Assembly (NCBI GenBank): GCA_004802725.1
Contig: SGPM01000017.1
Span: forward strand, 124,001-188,000
Source: Antrodiella citrinella
Lineage: Eukaryota; Basidiomycota; Agaricomycetes; Polyporales; Steccherinaceae
Direction: 5' to 3'
DNA length: 64,000 nt
In this document: piece after piece, positions 55,470-64,000 of the stretch
How the letters are laid out: every line of letters begins with the position of its first letter
Numbering within the stretch: the first letter of the stretch is position 1
Made by a program: the position numbers and the translations under genes
The notes under the pieces: model-generated
The model's input: the letters and a program-made list of their open reading frames with translations, nothing else
Told to the model about the DNA's origin: nothing
Database searches by the model: none

Positions 55470-57945
55470 ATGGAGGACAACAATTTTTCAACACCAGTCA
55501 ACCTGGCTTCCCGCCTCACAGCCATGTCTCGCTCTACAGCCACGAAACGGGACTCTCTTGCGGCCGAGTTAGAAAGAGGTGCTTTGTTCTCCCATACTGC
55601 TATCCAATGCGTTCTCACATTTTATCTTTCTCGGGTACCATCATGTTCTCTACAGATCCACAGCTGTCCACTGCGAAGCGGAAGCAGCGTACGCAAACCT
55701 TCACGTCGCACATGGCACAAGCCTCCCTCGAACGGCAGCTGGTGGCACTGCAATCAAGCAAATCCGACCTGGAGAGCAAACTTCGCGAGAAGGACATACA
55801 GATTGATCGGCTCGAGAGTGACCGACGTTGGTTGTCAGAACGGGAGCAGGAGGAACGAGAAGAGAAGGAGCGGGAACGGCGTGAAAGGGAAGAGGAGAAG
55901 GTACGTACCCTGTACTATTCCGTGAAGACTATGCAATTTATTATCTATCTATAGCACAAGTCTGATGTCGAAATACGCACACAGAGGACCTCTCTCCGCA
56001 CGCTGCGCGAAGAATACGCGGACTTGGAGGATACTCATTCCACATTGGCGCGTCAAACTTCCCAAACCATTGCCACTCAGAAGTCGGAGATATCCACACT
56101 TTCGCGTCAAGTCACCCGTCTACAGGATCAAAATACGGAGCTGCAGCTCATCGCCAACAACCGGACTCAAGCGTTCCAGCAGCTCCAGGTCCAGTTTGAC
56201 GAGCTGAACGATGCGCAGGACAACACGGTAGCTCGTAGAAGTGGCGACGACGAGCACTGGGCTATCGTGAGAGACGAACTACACAGGCAGTCTAACCACC
56301 TCCGGACGGTGGAGGCCGCTAACCTGAAGATGACTGCAGAACTGACGACTTTGCGGCAACGGAACGCGAGTGTGGAGGTTTTGAAGGAGCAGAAGAGAGA
56401 CCTCGAGCGAAAGGTGGCCGGTATGGATGAATTGAAGGAGAGAGTGGTGAAGTTGGAGGCTGATCTGGATGCTTCTCGACGCGCACGAGAAGAATGGTTC
56501 GTGTCTTGACGTAAATCAAGAGCACATGATTAACCGCATCTTGATGTTTATAGGGCGAACAAGTGTTCGAGTCCTTCGCAAACGCCTGTTTCCGTCACTC
56601 AAGAGCTAACAAAACTTCGGCACACTAACATAAAGCTGCTTGAAGAGAATGGCTCCAACTTGTCAATGTTACGTCGTCGAGAGGAGGATTTGGCTAAAGC
56701 GGAAGAGAGAGAGAAGGAGCTGGTGGACACAAATACCAAATTGGACAAGGAGGTGAACCTATTGAAGGATAAAGTATCGAGGGCCGAGCAGCAGGCCGCT
56801 CTTGCTGAAAGGGAAGTCAGCTTTCTGCAGGCAATGCTCGTGAGTCTACGTCCATCTCTTACCATGGGCCCCAGCTCACCCCATTACGTCTTTAGACGAG
56901 CTTCACGGCTGAAGAAACTGCTCGCGAAGACGGTGACACGCACAGACTGGATGACGTTACTTTGCAGCGAGTCTCTTATTTGGAAACTCTCCTCGCCGAG
57001 TACAAAGACAATTCCATGAAACTAGAGAAACAAATTTCCGATCTAGGAGGCGATCCGACGTCCGGGAGCGATGACTTTAGACCACGACAGGAGGTGGTGA
57101 ACGAACTGAAAGAAGAAAAAGCCAAACGGGCGAAAGCCGAGACGGGTACGTGTAGTTCTATATCTCTTGGTGAAGCTTTTGTGCTCAGCAAATTGTGTAT
57201 TTCCAGCTCTTCAGGAGGTCACAGCAGCTGAGGAGAAGTACCTTGCTCAGATTGAGGACCTCTCACAAACTTTGTTCGAGTTGCAAGGCGAGGTCGGTGC
57301 TGGTCGACATCTACCTCCTGGCGTCCGGGTACTCTCTCTTCGCGATAACCCTGCGTCTCAGTGGGAAGATCTGAGTCGCAAGGCAATGGAACGGGTGAAG
57401 GAAGAGAATGACGCTTTGCTGAAGCGACTGAAAGAGGTGGAGGCTAAGGTCGGCAATGTGCCTTCAAACCAGCACGATGCCGAGGAGTTAGTTCCGAGGC
57501 AAAGTTTTGAAGTCGTTATGCAAGAGAAGGAAGAGTTGGAGGAGGCATTGAAACAGAAGGAGAAGCGTCTGCTGCGTCTGAAACAGGTGCGTCATATGCC
57601 GCTACAAATGTACGCGGGATCTCAAGTGGCGCTGGCTAGATCTATGCGGCCAAGTCGGAGGAGTTCAAGGAGGCTATCGCGTCCATTCTCGGTCTCAAGC
57701 TAGCGTTCTATCCCAATGGTCAAGTTCGTGTCACTTCACAGTACGACCTGAACTGTGCATTCATCTTTCAACCCGCCAAAACGGAAGGCGACGCTATGAC
57801 GATGCAGCTGGTTGGGCAAGGCGAAGGTGGTCCGGAAGGTCTACCTCAAATCATGCGCGTGTGGGTCGAAGAGGAACAGTGCATACCCGGGTTCCTGGCG
57901 AGCGTGACATTGGAGTGCTACGAGAACTCGAAACGCAGGACGTGA
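55470..57945 (+). CDS. MAD1: spindle assembly checkpoint protein MAD1
   Basis: Kinetochore-bound coiled-coil protein that recruits and converts Mad2. The head (MEDNNFSTPVNLASRLTAMS) is followed by long heptad coiled coils rich in Glu/Lys/Arg/Leu (LERQLVALQSSKSDLESKLR, LREKDIQIDRLESDR, LSRQVTRLQDQNTELQLIAN, LNLLKDKVSRAEQQAALAER). The Mad2-interacting region is PPGVRVLSLRDNPASQWEDL, matching the family's conserved hydrophobic-NP segment. The Bub1-contacting RLK motif is in KEKRLLRLKQ. The C-terminal RWD-like domain reads YAAKSEEFKEAIASILGLKL, QVRVTSQYDLNCAFIFQPA and ends PGFLASVTLECYENSKRRT. Roughly 720 residues over about eight exons. Start chosen at the first ATG before a good exon; the divergent neighbour is DUF262-2. 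Confidence 0.88.
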
Positions 57946-58414
57946 GCGAGTGTATGTGCTGCAGGGTTCTTCTGACGTGTATTTGTATTGACGACCTGGT
58001 GTGTGTACAGTGGTCGTTGTGACTTATTTTTGTGTTTCTGTAGAATCAATCTGATGTGCTCATGGGCCCCTTTTGCCAAGGCATTCCGGATGTTCCTGTG
58101 TGTGAGGGTATCGACAGGTACTGGCTCATCCCGCTATTGAGCCCGTTTCCGAATCATAGGACTTGCGCCACCGATAACACGCATTCAAGTGAGATGAGAG
58201 GTTACACACCCACAGGTTCGTCCGACCCAACCTCTTCTCACATTTCCAGCGTGTGTGTGTGGCAGGCCACCAGTATTTGACCAGTATGTGCTTAACCGGA
58301 GTCGCCTCGGACACCTTCTCAGCTCCGTCACACGTCAACTAGCCGATATGCCCCTGCAGATATCGGTCAAGTAGTCGGGATTAAGTGGGACTGAGTCGTG
58401 TCACCTATGTGTGG
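57946..58414. other. intergenic region
   Basis: 3' region of MAD1 and promoter of the ABM-like gene. No gene was recognised. Confidence 0.4.
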
Positions 58415-58421
58415 TATATAA
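58415..58421 (+). promoter_or_regulatory. TATA box of the ABM-like gene
   Basis: TATATAA lies 64 bp upstream of the ATG at 58479. Confidence 0.45.
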
Positions 58422-58478
58422 GGTATGTACATTGCGGCGGACAAACCTCAGCCTACAGGCCAAACTTCGTCTTGAAGC

Positions 58479-59238
58479 ATGTCTACTGCAGGTACGCACT
58501 CGAGCACCCACATCCATCCATATTTTCCGCTGATCTGGATCGAGCGTACGCAGCTAAATTAGGGACCTTCGTCCCTCTCACCGCCAAGCCCAACGAATCC
58601 AACGCAGTGCGCGACTACCTGCTCGCTCGATACCGCGCGGTGTCTGCCTCAGAGTCTGGTACCATTCAATGGATCGCCGTCAAATTAGCCGGCACGCAGC
58701 GATACCTCGTTCTCAATACGTTCGCCTCTGAGGAGGGTCGCAAGGCGCATTTGGACAACGCCATCGCGGCGGACTTGATGGGGAAGAGACAGGCGTTCCT
58801 CGTTGCGGGAGACGAGGGGATGTCACTCAGGGCGGTCGAGTTGTTGGCTCACAAAGTCAAGAAACCAGCCGGTGCAGGATTGAAGTTTGGGGTGCGCGTG
58901 CTCATGACGGCGAAGGCGGATAGAGCTGAAGAAGTCAAACAGCTTCTCAAGGTCTGTCTGTCTTTCTGTATTCACACACGAGAAAGTTTGAAGACTGACT
59001 CGTATTCGCCTTGCAGGATGTAGAGACGGAGACCGTGTACGCATCCAACCCACCAGTGTGGTTCACATTTTGGTTCCCTGGTACAACACAGTGTGGCATT
59101 TTCGCCTTGTTTACCAGCGAAGAAACAAGAGAGGCGTTCCTGACTGGACCAGGTGCTGATTCGAGGCGTGCTAATGCGCCAAACTTGTCACACCCTTCGG
59201 ACATTGCTAAAGTCGACGTTATTGCGGCGAAGTTCTAG
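58479..59238 (+). CDS. two-domain ABM-like (dimeric alpha+beta barrel) protein
   Basis: Exon 1 is only 13 nt (58479-58491, ATGTCTACTGCAG). After an intron (58492-58552) the protein reads MSTAAKLGTFVPLTAKPNES and continues VRDYLLARYRAV and TIQWIAVKLAGTQRYLVLNT, an antibiotic-biosynthesis-monooxygenase-like fold. A linker (LAHKVKKPAGAGLKFG) leads to a second similar domain, VRVLMTAKADRAEEVKQLLK, then over an intron VETETVYASNPPVWFTFWFP and CGIFALFTSEETREAFL. About 212 residues. ABM proteins are small cofactor-independent oxygenases or stress proteins; no catalytic residues can be assigned. A second alpha+beta-barrel gene (YCII) is 53 kb away. Confidence 0.65.
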
Positions 59239-59575
59239 CATCAGAATGTTGTCTACGCTCGTTAACGGCGACATCGATGTGTATATTGGAGAACAAAGGC
59301 TAGGATAATATGCATGCTTGAAATCGAGAAAACGAAAGCGTTACAATATACAAATTGCAGCGACGTAACAATAACCTGAGTGCAAATCGGACAAAAAAAG
59401 GAATTATGCCCATGGTATGTAGTATGATAGTTTACAAAGTATGCGGGGATCCAGATGTGAAAAATGTGACGAAAGTAGATGCTGCATGAGGGGTATAGAG
59501 TACTATTATCCAGGATGATGGACAAATAATGCAAGTTGGATGGGTATAAAAAGTACACATGACGTGTCAAATCAA
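59239..59575. other. convergent 3' intergenic region
   Basis: 3' ends of the ABM-like (+) and the basic-tail hypothetical (-) genes. AT-rich. No gene was recognised. Confidence 0.45.
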
Positions 59576-60894
59576 TCACCAGTCCGAACAGCAGAGAGCA
59601 GTCCTGAGAGACCTCTTTACAGAGTTCGGATCCTTTGAGGTTTTGCTTTTCTTTGGTGGGCTGCTTGTGTCGTCATCCCCGAGAGGTTCCGACTCTTCAC
59701 GCTTTCGCTTCTTGGTTGCCTCTGGCCTGGGCAAGTCCGCTGCCGGATTTTGAGACACGACATCCTGCGACAGCTGCAGGGGTTCCGAAGCAAGCACAGG
59801 AGGGATATCTCCCTTCCCTGTGGTTATTGAGGAAGGCCCAGCAGAAGATTCAGTATGTGAATCTTGAGCAGCTGTAGCATTGGCCCCATCTCCACCAGTT
59901 TCTTGCGAGTCGGAGTTGGGGGTCATGCGTCGCTTGAAAACTGGAAGATCCCGGATTTTGCGCGAATATGTATCGTTAAGATATAGTTCGGGGTTGTAGG
60001 CACGGATGTCAAAGTACTCCAACAAGAGACGCCATGCGAGATCAGAGTCCAACGACTCATAATAGTCGTTGACATATGTCCGTCCGTGTAAAAACCATTG
60101 GGTTGGCCTCCGTGTCCCTGGAGGAGATGATTGGTCAAAGAATGGAGACCCAGCCCTGGCATAGGACTCGTCGTTGTCCGTTTCCAGGTACCCAAGTCTG
60201 CCGCGCGCGAGGTTCGAAATGCCCGGGCAATATCGATAGTCAAGTGGGGCGGGACTATCAAGGCCGGAGGGGTCAAAAAAATCGAGACCCGATTTTCGCT
60301 CTCTGAGTTGGTCCAGACATCCCAAACGTGGATGATACCAAGGAACGCCAACAGGGAGAGCAGTCTGAATCGGTTCATCACGTCCGAAGAGATGAATACG
60401 CTCGTTCAGCGGGAAGCTAGGCAACAGGTTCAGTTTCTTTGTTGCGATTCTGAGATACGGATGTACTTCGATGACTCGTTCGTTTCCTCGTGATTAGGCC
60501 ACCAAAGTCCAGCCATATTCGTTTCCCTCAATCCAGGAGGATCGAGGTAGGTCAAGATGTCGCCTTCGCTAATGAGTGAAACATCAGTGGAGTGACAATA
60601 TGTGGATTAGGTTTCAACGTACCTAGCAAGGTCGACGAGATCCCCGGCGTATTCTGGCGTATACTATTTGTATAGCTGTAGGTAGCGTCTTCGTCTACGA
60701 GTTGAAGCTTTCTCGCGAAATGTGTCGCGCTTGAAGGGATGTCGCAACTTCGGGTCGTTCGTGATTATCAACGTGAATACGATCCACGGAAGCTTTGAAG
60801 TTGAGGTAGATTGTGCGATGTGAAGAGTGTTCTTGTCGTGCTGGGTGTGTACGGATGTCTTGAATTTATGATGATGAGTAAGATTAGGTTGCAT
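59576..60894 (-). CDS. hypothetical protein with basic, NLS-like C-terminus
   Basis: Not recognised. Core exons read YTPEYAGDLVDLAREGDILT, DPPGLRETNMAGLWWPNHEE and, after a well-formed 50-nt intron (gtacat...tgcctag, branch ctgaac), NFPLNERIHLFGRDEPIQTA and PVGVPWYHPRLGCLDQLRER. A second half, EYFDIRAYNPELYLNDTYSR, precedes a disordered tail with KKRKREESEPLGDDD (a likely nuclear localisation signal) and ends ALCCSDW. The 5' part is uncertain: an in-frame TAG sits directly before YTPEYAG, best explained by an intron ending caaatag. The start given (60894, MQPNLTHHHKF...) assumes this and is tentative. An intron-retention or decayed-gene reading is possible. Confidence 0.45.
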
Positions 60895-61992
60895 TGTGGG
60901 GCCAGCCTGGGGAAATGGCTCACAAAAGCTCACGAATGATATCGTCTATAAGCTGAACGTCCGCGGTCAGAGCCTGTCCAGTGTACCAGCGTTGATGATG
61001 ATGTAGTCTGCACTACAAAAGAAGGAGGTAATGTGGTATAGGAGACGCGAAGACAATAGCAGGGGGGTGAAGGGTTCCGTGCAACGAGGCATCAGACTAG
61101 AAATACAACGCCAGCATCCCAGTCAATACCTCGAAAAGAGGACGCGCACCATGATCCATGACCGGCCCACATCAGGTAAAGCATCTTGCACAGGATTTTG
61201 TCACAGCATCCATTGGCGAGGGTTCGCAACCAGACATCGAGGCATGTGCCCATGGAAGTCAGCTGTAACCTTTTTAGGGCCAGTGCCTGAGTGACCACAG
61301 GCAAGATGATTGGCTACGCGCCACAGCGCCAATGTGTACTTGTCGACATCCCACTATTTGGGCGAAGGCTATGCTCCGATATACGTCGCATCACCACGAG
61401 ATTAGAACAGAGCTGTCCTTATCTTAGGAAACGTGAGATCTGACTTTCTGAGCAGAAAACCAAGGAAATAAGGCTCGAGTTCGGCGATCTGGGGGAACAT
61501 TTGCAGTGTAAGCTCATTCAATGAATAGGAATAAGTATCTGTGGAAAACTGATCTAATTTTTAGACTCGCACTGTATATAGAGAACTCATTGGACATTGA
61601 AGCCGGAGGCGATGCTTGAACCTGCCACGGAAAATCGTTCACTGAGTGATGGTCTTCCACAGATAATCAGTGAGATTCATGCTTACAATATGTGTAAACG
61701 ATAACACATGAAGAGTACCCCGATGGATGGCCTAGAGTCGAAGTGAAATAAAGTTCGGCGTCGCGGTGACGGTGCAACCCTGCCGACCAGCCAGCTCGAT
61801 CGACATCATCTAAATAAGCGCTGTGATTGTTGAACTCAGATTGACATCGTCGGTGCAACATCGAAAGTCAGATAAATCATAAAGGATGCAACTCGCACAT
61901 AGTATTACAGGTATGACAAAGGAAGTAAAACACGATACAATGGAGAACAGTACAACGAAGATACCGCGATCTCGGGCTAGACATACTGATAG
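60895..61992. other. intergenic region, no gene recognised
   Basis: Apart from short, unsupported ORFs, I see neither conserved protein fragments nor repeats here. It should contain the promoter of the gene on its left (-) and the 3' region of the gene on its right (-). Confidence 0.4.
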
Positions 61993-63328
61993 CTACAAGG
62001 GCCTTTCGCCTGCGGGTTTTCTGGAATACGGGTGGGACCTATGCGTCTTCTTCTGCGATTCCACTTTCTTGTGCCCACTCGATTCCGGCTTTCTCTCAGA
62101 ACGTTTCCTACGTTGACGCTTCTGGGGAGCCGGTAGACTAGCAAGTTGGTCCTGTCCACCCAACGCACCCACTGGCAACGGCGGAGGTGAAAGCGGTCGT
62201 GGCTGTGGAGATGCCACCTCTGGTAACTGTGATCCATACTGGAGGCCATCCGTCGGGTGGTCAAGATATGGAGCCAGCGGGGGCTGTTGGCAAGCACACG
62301 TCACTGCGCATACTCGAGGATAAGGCGTCGGAGACGGAGGCCTGAGCTGTGGAAGCAGTTGGATAGTCGAGAGAGAAGCCATCGGTTGAGGCGAAGTTGG
62401 TGCGAGTGTGTATTGCGCCGGGTACATAGGCCAGGGAGGAATATAGAAACCTGTATGTGGTTGAACAGGAGGAGATGGAGTCGTAACAATAGGTTCCAAG
62501 GGAGTGTACGACATAGGAGGCGGCTGCGAGACATACAAGACATACGGAGGGGCTGGTACAATCCTGTTCCACAACCTTTTAGGATAGCATGGAGCAGGGT
62601 GTGTCGGTCCCGCATAAGCCTGTTGAGGAGCCGCATCGTATGGCCTGCATTCTTGTGGATTTTCGGACACTACGGGTGGCGTCCTCCACAGACGTTCATC
62701 TGGATGCGGCCGTTGGGGTGAAAAGTTGGAACTGAACGAATGAGCAGAATAAGTAAGACTTGTCGGTGGAATGTCCTCGGTTTTCAGCGTCGATCCGTGA
62801 TGGTCGTCCCCTCGCTGGCTAAAAAAGACTTCTCTGCCCATTGACGGGGTATGCGTTGGTGTTGGGGTGAGGCCGACACTACATGTCCCTGTGGCGTCCT
62901 CGGTTTTCAACGTTGGTTCATTATAGCCGTACGCTTGCTCGTAAAAGACTTCTCTGCCCACCAATGAGGTGTATGTTGGAATATGGCCGACGCTACAGAG
63001 AGATAGGCTGAATAAAGGTTGATCGCCATGATATATAACGAATTGAGACGTACTTAAAATTCGGAGATGCTTCGTTTGACGTCTCATATTTTAGTTCCTG
63101 CTTTGTATCTTCTTGAAATTGGTTGTATCGTTGTCGTACTGCTTGTGCTTCAGGCTCTTGAGGTCCGAGTCTCCAGAACGCTGCACGCTCACACGTCGCC
63201 TCCTGAGCAAGCCGGGCAGCCATGCAGGCCAGCATACACCCGGAACACGGATAATCAGCAAGATCAGTAAACACAATGCCGGGGAAGTAGTCACGATAAC
63301 AGCAAGCGTTCTGACAATCGAGCGACAT
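61993..63328 (-). CDS. uncharacterised Cys-rich/Pro-rich protein with internal repeat
   Basis: Not recognised. The start at 63328 gives MSLDCQNACCYRDYFPGIVF and YPCSGCMLACMAARLAQEAT, an N-terminal Cys cluster (CCYR, CSGC, CMAC-like spacing) that could bind metal or form disulfides; an upstream in-frame Met is a weak alternative. A helical WRLGPQEPEAQAVRQRYNQF segment follows. A 61-nt intron (gtacgt...tgtag, about 62993-63053) joins to an exon with two ~40-residue repeats containing GREVFYEQ / GREVFFSQ and TLKTED / TLKTED (about 62790-63000). The remaining ~270 residues are Pro/Tyr-rich, ending in a basic KRQRRKRSERKPES, a likely nuclear signal. It stops at 61993-61995. Confidence 0.5.
62780..63000 (-). 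repeat. ~120-bp tandem duplication within the Pro-rich gene
   Basis: The DNA string gacttctctgcccay recurs at about 62828 and 62948 (period near 120). In between, cctcggttttca and ggccgacrctaca recur in the same order, encoding two GREVF...TLKTED units. Confidence 0.7.
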
Positions 63329-64000
63329 GTGGATGGAAGTAACTTGAAAGAAACTTGGGGCGTGAAGAAGAAAGGTGTTAGGAAAAGTCATCTGCTGCGG
63401 AGATTGTTCTTGTGGCGAGGACGTCACCAGAAATTCGCAGAGAGAGGTTTGTATAGGCCTAGAACAAGGATGATGAGGGTGGTCGTGGCTAGTCTGTGTA
63501 ACCACGTAACTCCAGCCGAATCACGCTAGAAATATGACACTGTGTTCGGCCCGATGTAGGTGTCCACTTGCACCGGACGTCGTCGAACAAGGCTGTGAGG
63601 TGAGTATGGATCCACTGCGCGCGTCACAACATATGTGTGTACGTACCAGGACGTACCCAGAGGGCCTGAGCTATCAATAATTGCGGTGCAGCGACACGTT
63701 GCATCACCACGACATGAACACAGAAGTTGCGGTATGCGTCGATGCTATCCCACCTTTCTGAGAAAGTCAAGATTGCGCACAGCGTTCCTGCTTCGAGTTC
63801 TGGAAATCAAAACCGACATCAGCCGGACGGTGAAACATAGAAGGGACGACCAAGACCTTTCAGAGCTTGCAGGAGCTATACCCTTGCGTTTGTTTCGCTT
63901 CCACTCGGAACAAAAGCCTCTCATCACGGCGATTATGACTTTCGACGCGTTCTACGGATCTTAGACCGTAGTACTTTTGTCAGCTTTTCAAGGTCACGAA
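63329..64000. other. terminal stretch, no supported gene
   Basis: 5' side of the Cys/Pro-rich gene. Several short ORFs (63635-63964 +, 63745-63927 -) lack family resemblance and consistent splice sites. A gene entering from the right edge cannot be excluded. Confidence 0.35.

Noticed and set aside
56560..56572. tRNA B-box-like string gttcgagtcc
   Set aside because: It lies inside the MAD1 coding region with no A-box or cloverleaf around it.
60440..60500. Apparent frameshift before PSFPLNERIHLF
   Set aside because: A well-formed 50-nt intron with donor gtacat, branch ctgaac and acceptor cctag joins both frames cleanly.

Overview
The window is nuclear DNA from a filamentous basidiomycete, most likely an agaricomycete. 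Genes are compact and split by many 45-70 nt GT-AG introns with CTRAC-type branch points. The protein repertoire fits: an E-class P450, an Msb1/Mug8 protein, RCR, YCII and ABM-like proteins, and a BTB family with a Cys-containing C-terminus. I saw no tRNA, rRNA, CRISPR array or intact transposase gene.

Left part (1-33 kb). The 3' end of a Ser/Pro-rich gene is followed by a 611-bp fold-back (MITE-like) element, a complete cytochrome P450 and an apparently frameshifted YCII-domain gene. A run of conserved housekeeping genes follows: cytochrome b561 (-), the OMA1 mitochondrial protease (-), a DUF7923-type CCCH zinc-finger protein (-), mitochondrial cyclophilin (+), an Msb1/Mug8 polarity protein (-), an RCR-type membrane protein (-), KSH1/TMEM167 (+), condensin SMC2 (-), a DUF262 protein (+) and a secreted, probably GPI-anchored six-hairpin glycosidase (+).

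Middle part (33-50 kb). This is accessory in character. It holds a TCR/Tet-type MFS transporter (-), a decayed kinase-like gene with a 500-bp tandem duplication in which each copy carries a different nonsense codon, an uncharacterised Trp-rich exon, and three BTB/POZ paralogs. One BTB paralog is broken by a one-base frameshift. They are interrupted by adrenodoxin reductase (-) and a Cys-motif protein of unknown function (-).

Right part (50-64 kb). A Dal5/ACS-type MFS transporter (+), a second DUF262 protein (-), the spindle-checkpoint gene MAD1 (+), a two-domain ABM-like dimeric alpha+beta-barrel protein (+), and two uncharacterised (-) genes with disordered, basic or proline-rich tails.

Most interesting signal: two paralogous eukaryotic DUF262 (GmrSD/SspE N-domain-like) genes. 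Both keep the YQR and DGKQR motifs, lack any visible HNH partner domain, and carry long disordered tails. Both have a run of 7-16 nt microexons directly after the DGKQR motif. Each lies head-to-head with a chromosome-maintenance gene, SMC2 or MAD1. Several other genes here depend on microexons or isolated start codons (OMA1, cyclophilin, KSH1, RCR, ABM-like), so ORF-based annotation would misread this genome.
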